A stretch of DNA of 64,000 nucleotides, from NCBI RefSeq assembly GCF_023091745.1, contig NC_068934.1, positions 11,982,434-12,046,433 on the forward strand, written 5' to 3'. The notes beneath the pieces are model-generated. The model was not told where the DNA came from and did not search any database. It worked only from the letters and a program-made list of their open reading frames with translations. Each line of letters opens with the position of its first letter. Position 1 is the stretch's first letter. A program made the position numbers and the translations under genes. This DNA comes from Budorcas taxicolor (lineage: Eukaryota > Chordata > Mammalia > Artiodactyla > Bovidae). Positions 44,079 to 55,600 of this stretch are shown here, one piece after another.

Positions 44079-45409
44079 CTCTTTCAGAATTTTCCACAGT
44101 TTATGTGATCCACACAGTCAAAGGCTTTGGCATAGTCAAAAGCAGAAATAGATGTTTTTCTGGAACTCTCTTGCTTTTTTGATGATCCAGTGAATGTTGG
44201 CAATTGATCTCTGGTTCCTCTGCCTTTTCTAAAACCAGCTTGAACATCTGGAAGTTCATGGTTCACGTGTTGCTGAAGCCTGGCTTGGAGAATTTTGAGC
44301 ATTACTTTACTAGTATGAGAGATGAGTGCAGTTGTGTGGTAGTTTGAGCATTCTTTGGCATTGCCTTTCTTTGGGATTGGAATGAAAACTGACCTTTTCC
44401 AGTCCTGTGGCCACTGCTGAGTTTTCCACATTTGCTGGCATATTGAGTGCAGCACTTTCACAGCATCATCTTTCAGGATTTGAAATAGCTCAACTGGAAT
44501 TCCATCACCTCCACTAGCTTTGTTCATAGTGATGCTCTCTAAGGCCCACTTGACTTCACAGAGTGATCACACCATCGTGATTATCTTGGTTGTGAAGCTC
44601 TTTTTTGTACAGTTCTTCTGTGTATTTTTGCCAGCTCTTCTTAATATCTTATGCTTCTGTTAGCTCCATACCATTTCTGTCCTTTATTGAGCCCATATTT
44701 GCATAAAATATTCCCTTGGTATCTCTGATTTTCTGGAAGAGATCTCTAAGTCTTTCCCATTCTGTTGTTTTCCTCTATTACTTTGCATTGATCGCTGAGG
44801 AAGGCTTTCTTATCTCTTCTTGCTATTCTTTGGAACTCTGCATTCAGATGCTTATATCTTTCCTTTTCTCCTTTGCTTTTCGCCTCTCTTCTTTTCAGAG
44901 CTATTTGTAAGGCCTCCCCAGACAGCCATTTTGCTTTTTTGCATTTCTTTTCCATGGGGATGGTCTTGATCCCTCTCTCCTATATAGTGTCATGAACCTC
45001 AGTCCATAGTTCATCAGGCACTCTATCTATCAGATCTAGACCCTTAAATCTATTTCTCCCTTCCACTGTATAATCATAAGGGATTTGATTTAGGTCATAC
45101 CTGAATGGTCTAGCGGTTTTCCCTGTTTTCTTCAATTTGAATCTGAATTTGGTAATAAGGTGTTCATGATCTGAGCCACAGTCAGCTCCTGGTCTGTTTT
45201 TGCTGACTGTATAGAGCTTCTCCATCTTTGGCTGCAAAGAATATAATCAATCTGATTTCGGTGTTGACCATCTGGTGATGTCCATGTGTAGTGTTTTCTC
45301 TTGTGTTGTTGGAAGAGGGTGTTTGCTATGACCAGTGCATTCTCTTGGCAAAACTCTATTAGCCTTTCACCTGCTTCATTCCATATTCCAAGGCCAAATT
45401 TGCCTGTTC
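43410..45409 (-). mobile_element. BovB LINE, 2 kb, antisense, missing its 3' end
   Basis: Runs without interruption from the pol C-terminal region (ACACCACAGTTCAAAAGCAT) to the endonuclease end (AAATTTGCCTGTT). The terminal roughly 360 bases present in other copies (for example 47882-48240) are absent. It is one of the least decayed copies here; the reading frame breaks only a few times. No target-site duplication seen. Confidence 0.93.
44084..44527 (-). pseudogene. BovB pol fragment with motif A (YAKAFD)
   Basis: 147 codons on the minus strand: MNKASGGDGIPVELF (early reverse-transcriptase blocks), FRKGRGTRDQ, and FDYAKAFDCVDH (residues 130-141) holding the motif A aspartates. Lost bases near the QLPTF stretch and again after the motif A region shift the frame relative to the next fragment. 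Confidence 0.85.
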
Positions 45410-45479
45410 ACTAGGTGAACATTTCAGTAATTTCAGGTTTCACTAAATACTAAACACTAAACTTTTACAAAGTTGTATC

Positions 45480-45640
45480 ATTCAATAATATAATTGCCAT
45501 CTATTTTGTAAATACAAATGCCAAGGCTCAGAGAGGTTAAGTAACTCACTCAACATTTTATAACTAGAGTGTGAGAGAGTCATGCTGTTAACCCAGGCAG
45601 CTTGAGTAGAATTCTATAGTCTTCCCACCATACTAAGTTA
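45480..45640 (-). mobile_element. MIR SINE
   Basis: CTCAGAGAGGTTAAGTAACT is a near-perfect reversed MIR core, followed by TAACTAGAGTGTGAGAGAGT. Confidence 0.78.
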
Positions 45641-45764
45641 TTCTCAACTCTCAGGTTGAAATGTGCAGAATTGCAGAATTGTTTAAGTTAAAAACAATTA
45701 AACATTGACAATTTCATATAATTCAGCCAGGTTATCTCTCACTTTTACAGTAAAACCTATGCGT

Positions 45765-45985
45765 GTAGCATAATGTAATGGAATCATCTCTAGATTCAGA
45801 GTCCTAAAAATCTAGGTTTATATCAAAACCCGAACTGAAGAATTTCAAGCAATTTATCTTTCATCCGTGGGCTATTTACTCATCTATAAAATTCAGATAT
45901 TGATACTGACCCACCTAGAATTGATATGAGGAACAAATAATAATGTATGTGAATATAGTATGTTAATTATTAATGTTGTTGTTAG
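45765..45985 (+). mobile_element. MIR SINE
   Basis: GCATAATGTAATGGAATCAT, ATTCAGAGTCCTAAAAATCT, TACTCATCTATAAAATTCAG and ATTGATATGAGGAACAAAT: a forward MIR. Confidence 0.72.
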
Positions 45986-46114
45986 AATACTCTGAAAAAG
46001 GTTACATATAGACAACTTGAAAGCTTCCAGGTTCCATATTTTGTCAACTGGCTAGGTGGTGGAGCCAGGAACAGCATTCATACTCAGTCCCCTGTCATAA
46101 TCCTAAGGTGCTTC

Positions 46115-46324
46115 GTGCGTGCGCTCAGTCACTAAGTCATATCTGACTCTGTGACCCCATAGACTATAGCCCACCAGGCTCCTCTGTCCGTGGGATTTCC
46201 CAGCCAAGAGTATAGGAGTGGGCTGCCATTTCCTACTTCAGGAGATCCTACCGACCAGGGATTGAACTTGCATCTCCTGCATTAACACGCAAATTCTTTA
46301 CTGATGAGCCATCTGGGAAGCCCC
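46115..46324 (-). mobile_element. Bov-tA SINE
   Basis: Reversed full-length-like copy. A 10-bp duplication with one mismatch (AAGGTGCTTC 46105-46114, AAAGTGCTTC 46325-46334) flanks it. Confidence 0.93.
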
Positions 46325-46334
46325 AAAGTGCTTC

Positions 46335-47262
46335 AGGAAAGGTAAAATAGCATAAAACAACAGAATGCTCTCCCTTAGCATCTGATCCAAAGAGATTGAG
46401 CTGACCTTTTTGTTTGTTTGTTTTATAACGAGTGAACCAAAGCATTTTTCCAGAATCACAGAACTTAAGAAACTTCTTCATGTGATCTTGATGAAAGAGC
46501 AGATGAATTAGCAGAGTGATAAAGTGCTGTAGCTCTTTTCCAAGGTTGTGAAGATACTGATGTACTTTTGAAATCAGATTAAAAGAGATCACATGAACTA
46601 GTAAAGAAGGCGGGGAGAGTCACTCAACAAATATTTGTTGGTCGATGGATTGATGTTGAAGTATGCTGAAACTGTGACTTATATTCAGATGAAAAGGGGA
46701 GAGAGCTTATTGTTAGCAAGCTTTGAAGTGAAATGATTAGAGAGAAATTAAAGCAAGTTCATTCCTTTGCAAACTGACAATGGTAAGTAGGACTTTTGAA
46801 TACAAAGAGATTTTAAAAGATCCATGGCAAAAAAAAAGCTCTTAACCCAAGGTGCAATTGATTTATTTCTTCAATAACTGTTTATGAAATGACTACTGTA
46901 GGCAAGCCAGTATGATAGGTGCCACAAGAGAAAATAAATCTAAAATACCGTGTCTCATCTGAACAGGAGGACAGTGTATCAGGAAAGAGAAAGCACAGTG
47001 TGAGGAGCTGGACTATAAGGAAGACCACAGGTACAGTGAGAGAAAGACAGGTCTGGATGACCAGGGAGAAAGATCAGTGATTTAACATTAAAATTCCCTT
47101 CAATTCAAGCTCTAGATACATCCCATTCTTTCCTCTCTCTTTAGAGCCACTCCTTCTTTAATTTTCTTCTACAAGCTTGGATTGAACATATGCTTCCCAT
47201 TACTAAGTGATGAGAAAGATGAACAAGATGGTCCCAATTTATGTTACCCATGACTATGTTCA
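46335..47262. other. Unassigned; small L2-like stretch
   Basis: About 46858-46940 (ACTGTTTATGAAATGACTAC) resembles a reversed L2 tail. A (GTTT)n occurs near 46409. Otherwise nothing recognised. Confidence 0.45.
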
Positions 47263-47475
47263 GGCTTCCCTGTTGGCTCAGACTGTAAAGAATCTGTCTG
47301 CAATGAGGGAGACCCAGGTTCGATCCCTGGGTCAGGAAGATCCCCTGGAGAAGGGAATGGTAATCCACTCCCGTATTCTTGCCTGGAAGATTCCATAGAC
47401 AGAGGAGCCTGGCAGGCTACAGTCCACGGGGTCGCAAAGAGTCAAACATGATTGAGCGACTAACACTTTCACTTT
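47263..47475 (+). mobile_element. Bov-tA SINE
   Basis: GGCTTCCCTGTTGGCTCAGA head, GGTTCGATCCCTGGGTCAGG, and GACTAACACTTTCACTTTCC tail. ATGACT-type repeats on both sides may be a target-site duplication. Confidence 0.92.
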
Positions 47476-47477
47476 CC

Positions 47478-47881
47478 CTTTATGACTGTATAACCTTGGA
47501 GAAGTTGCTTAGCTTAGAAACCTGACTTTCTCAGTAGTAAAATTAACATTAACGTGTCTAGCCCCAGGATTTTTTTAATTTAATTATTAGATCAATTTAT
47601 CATAGAGCCTAGCATGTATTAGATACTTGAGAAAAAAGCAGTGGTAGTAGTACTAATACTAGTAGTAAGAGTACTATCATTATTGCTACTAGCGTGGGGA
47701 AGATGACTTAGAGAATAGAGCAGTGATTTTCAGAAGATTGATAAGGAAAATTTTTTGACTTTATAGAAGAGACAGCTTTTGACTGACATAAATGGTAGCA
47801 TCCCATATCCCCAAATAGAATCCAGCTCTACGGAGATAGGGACTGCGTTTTGTTTACTAGTGTATCTCTAGGACCTAACTT
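47478..47881. other. MIR-like start, then unassigned
   Basis: 47485-47570 (TATAACCTTGGAGAAGTTGC) resembles a forward MIR core. The rest is unassigned, with a TAGTAG-rich patch near 47644-47672. Confidence 0.5.
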
Positions 47882-48539
47882 CAGTTCAGTTCAGTCACTC
47901 AGTCGTGTCCAACTCTTTGCGACCCCATGAATCGCAGCACGCCAGGCCTCCCTGTCCATCACCAACTCCCGGAGTTCACTCAGACTCACGTCCATCGAGT
48001 CAGTGATGCCATCCAGCCATCTCATCCTCTGTCGTCCCCTTCTTCTCCTGCCCCCAATCCCTGCCAGCATCAGAGTCTTTTCCAGTGAGTCAACTCTTCG
48101 CATGAGGTGGCCAAAGTATTGGAGTTTCAGCTTTAGCATCATTTCCTCCAAAGAAATCCCAGGGCTGATCTCCTTCAGAATGGACTGGTTGAATCTCCTT
48201 GCAGTCCAAGGGACTCTCAAGAGTTTTCTCCAACACCACAGTTCAAAAGCATCAATTCTTTGGTGCTCAGCCTTCTTCACAGTCCAACTTCACATCCATA
48301 CATGACCACAGGAAAAACCATAGCCTTGACTAGATGGACCTTTGTCGGCAAAGTAATGTGTCTGCTTTTGAATATGCTATCTAGGTTGGTCATAACTTTT
48401 CTTCCAAGGAGTAAGCATCTTTTAACTTCATGGCTGCAGTCACCATCTGCAGTGACTTTGGAGCCCAAAAAAGTAAAGTCTGACACTGTTTCCACTGTTT
48501 CCCCATTTATTTCCCATGAAGTGATAGGACCAGATGCCA
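47882..48539 (-). mobile_element. BovB LINE 3' end, young-looking
   Basis: 658 bases from the 3' terminus (TTCAGTTCAGTTCAGTCACT) to GGACCAGATGCCA. Minus-strand pol C-terminus is open over 129 codons (48280-47891) and 87 codons (48540-48277), joined by a single frame shift near 48285 where CTCTCACATCC has lost two bases. Confidence 0.94.
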
Positions 48540-48621
48540 ACTTAGTACCTGGGAAATTCTAGGCATTCAAAACTATTCTAAATTAATATTTTAATAAGCA
48601 TAAAGTAAATATATTTATGGT

Positions 48622-48758
48622 GGAGGTGCAGCATGGCATACATGACTACTGGACTGGGTTACCATTTCCTACTCCAGGGAATCGTCCCCACCCAGGGATA
48701 GAACCTGTGGCTCCTGCAGTGGCAGGCAGACTCTACCACTGCACCACCTGGGAGGTCC
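48622..48758 (-). mobile_element. Bov-tA SINE, internally shortened
   Basis: GGACTGGGTTACCATTTCCT, ACCCAGGGATAGAACCTGTG and CACTGCACCACCTGGGAGGT. A perfect 9-bp duplication ATTTATGGT (48613-48621, 48759-48767) flanks it. The 3' body is mostly missing. Confidence 0.85.
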
Positions 48759-48767
48759 ATTTATGGT

Positions 48768-49906
48768 AGCGTGTATGACATTAATAAAGATGCCAAAGAA
48801 AAGAGGTATTTCATTTAAGTTCAGTTACTTAGCTAGAAAATGTTTTTGAAGATAAGATCTAAGATCTGTAGCTAGACAAGTAGGTTGGGGACAGCTGGTG
48901 GATAGTCTGGAATGTTTTTTAATGGTAAAGAAAAATGAAAGCTACTCATGCAGTAAAATTACATGGTGGAAATGTTGCTTTTTAGAAAGAAAAATCTCAA
49001 GGGATGTGAACACTAGACTGATTTGAAAAAAAAAAAAGATAGAGACAGAGATATTATATCAGTGATCCTAAGAAACTTATATTGTAAGTCTTAAAATAGG
49101 ATGTTGGGTATGAATGAGAAATACACAGGATATGTATGAAAAAGGATTCTCTTGTATATGGAGTAGGCTGGAGAAACTGATGGTTATAATTGGGCAAGAT
49201 GATTAGTTCTATTTCAGGTTTATTGAGACTGGGGTGATACTCAGGCATTTACTTAGAAAATCAAGTTGTGAGATGAAAACTCAGGTGAAAATTGTACAGC
49301 AATAAGGGCAGGCCTTGCGAATGCTCATATCTGTCAAGAGGAAAGGAAATGTATATAATTCCAATGGACAGAGAAGCAGGAAGGAGACCAGCAAGAATAT
49401 CAGCCATGTGACAAAAGGGGAATTTTAAGTTACACTCCAGATTGTCAAATACCGATTGAAAACCAGGAAGGATGAAGGCTGGGAAAAAAACAGTGTATTC
49501 AAATATGGAACTTTGTTGACCCTCAAGAGCTCAGCTTTTCAGTGGTGGTGGAACACAAACAAGATTGCAGGGAATTAAGGAAAGAAGGCAAAGATGAAGA
49601 AATGGATGACTGATAATCTGCCTCACACTGTAGTTGTCATTATATCCAAATGGAAAAGAAAATATCCTCAACTATTGGCTAACATCATCATATTTGTAAA
49701 ATCTTATATTGTGGTTCAGCACTCACTCTGTTTCTGTTTTTCTAAATTTTTGGGGTGTGTGTTTTTAGCTCTTGATTCTTTTGGACAGTTTGCTTGCAAT
49801 TGACCAGGTGGTTTGTATCTGGGAGTGCTCAAACACTTGGTGTATTGTGATGCTTTCTTAACTGTTATTCGATTGTGCTTTGAATGTCATTTACTGCTCT
49901 CAGAGA
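48768..49906. other. Unassigned intron sequence
   Basis: About 1.1 kb with a short poly-A at 49025-49036; no gene or repeat recognised. Confidence 0.45.
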
Positions 49907-50111
49907 GCCTTCCCTGGCAGTTCGTTTGGTAAAGAATCTGCCTGCAATGCAGGAGACCCAGGTTCAGTCCCTGGGTCTGGAAGGTCCCCTGGAGAAGGCA
50001 ATGGCAACCCACTCCAGTACTCTTGTCTGGAAAATCCCATGGACGGAGGAGTCTGGTAGGCCACAGTCTATGGGGTCGCAAAGAGTCGGACACGACTGAG
50101 CGACTTCACAC
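49907..50111 (+). mobile_element. Bov-tA SINE, first of a tandem pair
   Basis: Complete head and body, ending GGACACGACTGAGCGACTTC. Close to consensus. Confidence 0.92.
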
Positions 50112-50316
50112 AAGTGGTAAAGAACCTACCTGCCAATGCAGAAGGCATGAGAGATGGGAGTTTGATCCCTAGATCTGGAAGATCCCCTGAAGGGGAGGGT
50201 ATGGCAACTCATGCCAGTACTCTTGCCTGAAGAATCCCATGGACAGAGGAGCCTGGTAGGCTATGGTCCATAAGTCTAAAAGAATCGGACACAACTAAAG
50301 CAACTTAGCACATGAT
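50112..50316 (+). mobile_element. Bov-tA SINE, second of a tandem pair
   Basis: Starts AAGTGGTAAAGAACCTACCT, lacking the first head bases, and ends AATCGGACACAACTAAAGC. More diverged than the first. Confidence 0.88.
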
Positions 50317-50507
50317 TTAGCAGTTCACTGAACTCAGAAGTTTGTCTAATTAAGATTATAACTTTAATTTGAAATCAGAGCCTATTGGTAAAAACACATT
50401 CAGGTAAATAAGAATAGTTCTCTTACCAAAATTAGAATCTTAACTAAGAATATCAGCAGTTATTTCTGTAGTTTGTGAGTGTTAATTAAAAATATGAAAT
50501 TCTATGA

Positions 50508-52530
50508 TTGCTATTGTTGTTTACTCACTTAGTCGTGTCCAACTCATTCTGACCCCATGGACTGCAACATGCCAAGATTCCCTGTCCTTCATCATCTTTC
50601 AGAGTATGCTCAAACTCATGTTCATTGAGTTGGTGATGCCATCCAACCATCTCATCCTCTGTCATCTCCTCCTCCTCCTGTTTTCGATCTTTCCCAGCCT
50701 CAGGGTTTTTTCCAATGACTCAGCTCTTCCCATCAGGTGGCCATGGTATTGGAGCTTCAGCTTCAACATCACTCCTTCCAATGAATATTCTGGCTTGAGT
50801 TCCTTTAGGATTGACTGCTTTGATCTCCTTGCAATCCAATGGACTATGAAGAGTCTTTTCTATCACCACAATTAAAAACATCAATTCTTTGGTGCTCAGC
50901 CTTCCTTAAGGTCCAACTCTCACATCCATACATGACTAATGGAAAAACCACAGCCTATACTAGGCAGACCCTTGTCGGCAAAGTGATGGCTCTGCTTTCT
51001 ATTATGCTCTCTAGGTGTCTCATAGCTTTTCTTCCAAGGAGCAAGTGTCTTTTAGTTTCATGGTTGCAGTCACAATCTGCTGTGATTTTGGAGCCCCCCC
51101 AAAACACAGTCTGTTACTGTTTCCAATTTTTCCCATCTATTTGCCATGAAATGATGGGACTGGATGCCATGATCTTAGTTTTTGAATGTTGAGTTTTAAC
51201 CCAACTTTTTCACTCTCCTTTTTCACCCTCATCATGAGGCTCTTTAGTTCCTCTTCACTTTCTGCCATTAGAGCAGTATCATCTGCATATCTGAGGTTAT
51301 TGATGTTTTTCCCGGCAATCTAGATTCCACCTTGTGATTCATCCAGCCTGACAGTTCTCATGATGTACTCTGCATATAAATTAAATAAGCAGGGTGACAC
51401 TATACAGCCTTGAAATACTCCTTTCCCAATTGTGAACCAGTCCATTGTTTGATGTCTGATTCTAGCTGTTGCTTCTTGACCTGCATACAGGTTTCTCAGG
51501 AGATAGGCAAAGTCGTCTGGTATTACCATTTCTTTAAGAATTTTCCACAGATTGTTGTGATCCACACAAAAGCTTTAGCATAGACAATGAAGCAGAAGTA
51601 AATGTTTTTCTGGAATTCCCTTGCTTCTTCTATAATCCAACAGTTCAGTTCAGTTCAGTCGCGCAGTCATGTCCGACTCTTTGCGACCCCATGAATCACA
51701 GCACGCCAGGCCTCCCTGTCCATCACCAACTCCCGGAGTTGACTCAGAATCAACATCCATCGAGTCAGTGATGCCATCCAGCCATCTCATCCTCTGTCGT
51801 CCCCTTCTCCTCCTGCCCCCAGTCCTTCCCAGGATCAGAGTCTTTTCCAATGAGTCAACTCTTCGCATGAGGTGGCCAAAGTACTGGAGTTTCAGCTTTA
51901 GCATCATTCCTTCTAAAGAACACCCAGGGCTGATCTCCTTCAGAATGGACTGGTTGGATCTCCTTGCAGTCCAAGGGACTCTCAAGAGTCTTCTCCAACA
52001 CCACAGTTCCAAAGCATCAATTCTTTGGCATTCAGCTTTCTTCACAGTCCAACTCTCACATCCATACATGACCACTGGAAAAACCATAGCCTTGACTAGA
52101 CGGACCTTTGTTGGCAACATAATGGCTATAATCCAACAAATGTTGGCAATTTGATCTCTGGTTCTTTTGCCTTTTCTAAATCTAGCTTGTACATCTGGAA
52201 ATTCTCCATTCATGTACTATTGAAGCCTACCTTGAAGGATTTTGAGCATTACCTTGTTAGCATGTGAAATGAGTGCAATTGTACATGAGTTTGAACATTC
52301 TTTGGCATTACCTTTCTTTGGGATTGGAATGAAAATTGACTGGCATATTGAGTGCAGCCCTTTCAAAGCATCATCTTTTAGGATTTGAATTAGCTCAGCT
52401 GAAATTTCATCACCTCCATTAGCTTTGTTCATAGTAATGCTTCCTAAGGCCCACTGGACTTTGCACTCCAGGATGTCTGGCTCTAGGTGAGTGATCACAC
52501 CATTGTGGTTATCCTGGTCAGTAAGACATG
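50508..52530 (-). mobile_element. Older BovB LINE, antisense, split by a younger BovB
   Basis: Reversed BovB in two pieces, 50508-51642 and 52126-52530, continuous in order from near the 3' end to the linker before the reverse transcriptase (GGTGAGTGATCACACCATTG). Minus-strand pol pieces at 51565-51320 and 52498-52217 are still recognisable. Confidence 0.92.
51643..52125 (-). mobile_element. Younger BovB inserted into an older BovB
   Basis: 483 bases from GTTCAGTTCAGTTCAGTCGC to GGCAACATAATGG, with a perfect 13-bp duplication CTATAATCCAACA (51630-51642, 52126-52138). The minus-strand frame 52213-51650 is open across the junction, so its first residues belong to the older element. Confidence 0.96.
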
Positions 52531-53539
52531 TTATGTCTTCTAATTTTAACTTCTTATAATGTTGTATATTTGTAAACCAATCTCATTATAATTGAATAGT
52601 ATTCCTAAAATAACCAAATACATGCCTTATATTAAAATAGATGCTCACTAAAGTTTAACCAGAAAATTTTTTGCTTACTGCTATTCAAAGAAGCAATGTT
52701 AACACTTACACTAATGGGTATGATGCTTAGCAAGATGAATTCCAACAGCTTATATAAGTGACAGAATTGCAATTGGAATTTGGGACTTTTAGATTCCATC
52801 TTCTGAGCTTTTAATTTCTCTGTAATAATTCCTCTTATATGAAGAGCAGATACAATTTTAGGCAGAGGAAACAGTCTAGAAGGAGGGATATTATTAAAGA
52901 AAGTGGTGGACAGTTTAGTTGTGTGTGACAAACCTACAGGCTTTGTTTATTGATCCTCTCATCCTGATTAGAGCTTCCATGCTGGTTTATTAACTATCAC
53001 TTTTAGTACTTGTTTTTCATCCATTCAGCAGAGATATGTAAAGTTCAATGTGTTGGAAAAAAGGATGGAGATAATTAATATCAGCCTTCAGTTCTTTCTT
53101 TTGGATTGAGGGTAGAGCAAAACTTCCCCTTTTTTTCCTTTTTTCAAAGATAAAGAGCTACCTTTTATTTCTACCAATAGACTTGAGATCTTTAAGAAGA
53201 AATGGGGAAGGTGCTGAAGGTGAAGTCCTTGAGTGGAGCGAAGGAGAGCAGGTGATCCTGCCAGCTAGTCTCCTTCCTGATGCTAACAAGATCAAGGAGA
53301 AGGGACATGCCTGAAGTCCCTGGAGATTAGGGAGATATTAGCTGGTAGGAATATGGGTTTTCGACTGGGATCTTTGGAATAGAGAATTAATAGAAAAGTC
53401 CTCAGTAAGCCCTTAAGTCAAGGTTGGGTGCACCTTGATGAAAGTGACAGGCAAAGTAAATATGATTTCAGCAGTAGGTGGAGAGGAAAGCCCTGATGTG
53501 AGAAGGTCAGAGCAGGGAGCAACCTCTGAGATCATCCAT
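52531..53539. other. Unassigned intron sequence
   Basis: 1 kb with nothing recognised. Confidence 0.45.
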
Positions 53540-53650
53540 CCGCAAGAGAAGATTGAAGCACCGTGACCTTGCCAGGGTTACCCAGCATGTTACACCACAG
53601 AATCAAGACTACAACACAGGTCTTAACGACTCTCAGGCCAGTGTTTTCCC
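53540..53650 (-). mobile_element. MIR SINE fragment
   Basis: GTGACCTTGCCAGGGTTACC, ACAACACAGGTCTTAACGAC and CAGGCCAGTGTTTTCCCTCA fit a reversed MIR 5' half. Confidence 0.62.
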
Positions 53651-53744
53651 TCACAGAGCATTCTGAAGAAGTGGTCCCCGCTGTTCCCTATGCCCTGATA
53701 GGCTCATCTCTTTCTTTCCCATTCTGACGGACATCTGCCTCTGA

Positions 53745-54022
53745 AGACTTTTGGTTCATACCATCTCCTCTATGAAACCTTTTTTGACAACCTCTAGGTA
53801 CAATCACACACATCCCTTCCTTTATGTTGTCTCTGCAGCTGCTGTAATCACAGGCATTAGCACAGCAGTCGTATCACTTTGCTGCCTATTATCATTCATT
53901 AGTCTTCCTCTGCTAGACTGAGTTATTTGAGGGCAGGAGTCATATGACATTCATGCCTGTCTCTCCAGGGCTTATACCTAGCACATGGCAGGTTCACAAT
54001 AACTGTTAGATCATGCTGTAAT
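53745..54022 (+). mobile_element. L2 LINE 3' end
   Basis: CTCCTCTATGAAACCTTTTT, TAGACTGAGTTATTTGAGGG, GGGCTTATACCTAGCACATG and GGTTCACAATAACTG: a clear forward L2. Confidence 0.75.
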
Positions 54023-54056
54023 TCATATATTCAGTATATAAATTAGAACTTACCAG

Positions 54057-54256
54057 TGCTTCCCAGCTGGCTCAGATGGCAAAGAATCTACCTGCCAGTG
54101 TGGGAAATGCGGGTTCTATTCCTAGGTCAGGAAGACCCAGGGAATGGCTATCCACTCTAATATTCTTGCCTGGAGACTCCCATGGACAGAGGAGCCTGGC
54201 AGGGTACAGTCCATGGGGTCACAAAGAGTCAGACATGACTGAGCGACTACCATTTA
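54057..54256 (+). mobile_element. Bov-tA SINE
   Basis: GCTTCCCAGCTGGCTCAGAT head; body ends CAGACATGACTGAGCGACTA. A few internal bases after GGAAGA are deleted. Confidence 0.92.
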
Positions 54257-54606
54257 TCACTTCATTCATGTGTATAAAAACTGTCCCAAGATGGAAGAAG
54301 CCATATTTCATAGGAAGAGACTGCAGTTATTAGGAGCTGCCTAATAGAGAAGAATTCAGTAACAATGCAGTTTTTAGAGTTCTCCCGTGACTTGATTCTA
54401 AAGATTGTTCTAGAATCATACTATGAAGAAGGCATGGTGCCAGAAGCTACAGGGGTACAAAAAAAAAAAAAAAAAAAGAGTAAAATGAAGTCTTATATCA
54501 TGAAGATGGGATATGAAGGATGCAACGAGATCAGCCTTGGGAAAGTGAGTGCCAGTAACAGAGCAACATGATGGTCAAACTGGGAAAGAGAATATTAAAA
54601 AGAAAA
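54257..54606. other. Unassigned; poly-A tract
   Basis: A poly-A of about 20 bases lies at 54458-54477. No retrocopy body was recognised before it. Confidence 0.45.
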
Positions 54607-54800
54607 CAGAGACTTCCCTGGGAGCCCAGTAGCTAAGACTCCAAACTCCAGTGCAGGGGCCCAGGTTCCAATCCACAGTCAGAGAACTAGATCCCAAATG
54701 CCATAACTAAGAGTCTTCATGCTACAACTAAAGACCGCTCATGCCGCAGTGAAGATCAAAGATCCCCTGTGCCACAATGAGAGAGAACGAGAGAACAATG
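54607..54800 (+). mobile_element. CHR-type tRNA-derived SINE
   Basis: GACTTCCCTGGGAGCCCAGT, TAAGACTCCAAACTCCAGTG, AGAGAACTAGATCCCAAATG and GCTACAACTAAAGACC follow the artiodactyl CHR order. Confidence 0.82.
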
Positions 54801-54857
54801 AGTAAATATTCAATATTTGATCTAATAAATTTTGTGACCCTGCAGACTGTCAATCCA

Positions 54858-54965
54858 AAACTCATTAGAATAGCTGTCACTACTGAACACCTACTATGTG
54901 CCAGGCAGCTAAGATATGTTCTCTCATTTATTCTTCTCAACAATTTCATAAAGATAATCATGTGC
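54858..54965 (-). mobile_element. MIR SINE
   Basis: CACCTACTATGTGCCAGGCA, a short gap, then TCATTTATTCTTCTCAACAA and TTTCATAAAGATAATCATGT. Confidence 0.72.
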
Positions 54966-55027
54966 TATTGTAACTAAAATTTCTCTTTTTATTTTTAGAC
55001 ATTTTAATGGGTGTATAATTATTGTTT

Positions 55028-55135
55028 TAACCTGCATACATATATAGCTGATTCACTTTGTTGTACAGCAGAAACTAACACAACATTGTAAAGCAGTTAT
55101 ATTTCAATTTTTAAAAACTAAATTTTTTTTAAGAT
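55028..55135 (+). mobile_element. Ruminant L1 3' tail
   Basis: GCTGATTCACTTTGTTGTAC, GCAGAAACTAACACAACATT and TTGTAAAGCAGTTATATTTC form the ruminant L1 end. Confidence 0.82.
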
Positions 55136-55465
55136 ACACAAATGGCATAAGTATATGGATAGATACTCTTTTTTTTAAAGCCAGTTGTCATAGATACCTT
55201 TAAACCATTGTTGAAATTCATCACTCAGCCCTATATGCTAAAAGCCAAAAGATTGAGATGTCTTATTTACTGTATTATAATCACTTATAATAATGGGCAG
55301 AATTAGTCCACTACTGTCATATTCTATACTACTTAGGAATCAAATATATATACACAGCCAATAGTAAATGGATCTGTATAGCTCTTGTATGTGGCAACAG
55401 AGGGGCTGTGGCTCAAATTCATTTCTTTATTTTGTATATTAGATATCACACTTCTGTGAGGTTTT
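55136..55465. other. Unassigned AT-rich sequence
   Basis: Nothing recognised. Confidence 0.4.
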
Positions 55466-55600
55466 AATGTTTGTGTTTGGTACCTCTATAAGGACTGTAT
55501 GTTTCTTGAGAATAGGAATAATATACTAAAATCTTTATTTTCTCAGTGCCTCCCATATCACTTGGCACGTCATGCAAGCTCAATACTTGCTCATTGGGTA
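55466..55600 (+). mobile_element. L2 LINE 3' end
   Basis: GTATGTTTCTTGAGAATAGG, CAGTGCCTCCCATATCACTT, GGCACGTCATGCAAGCTCAA. Confidence 0.62.

Noticed and set aside
54458..54477. Poly-A tract that might mark a processed pseudogene (also 22629-22648)
   Set aside because: No recognisable coding sequence or target duplication lies next to either tract.
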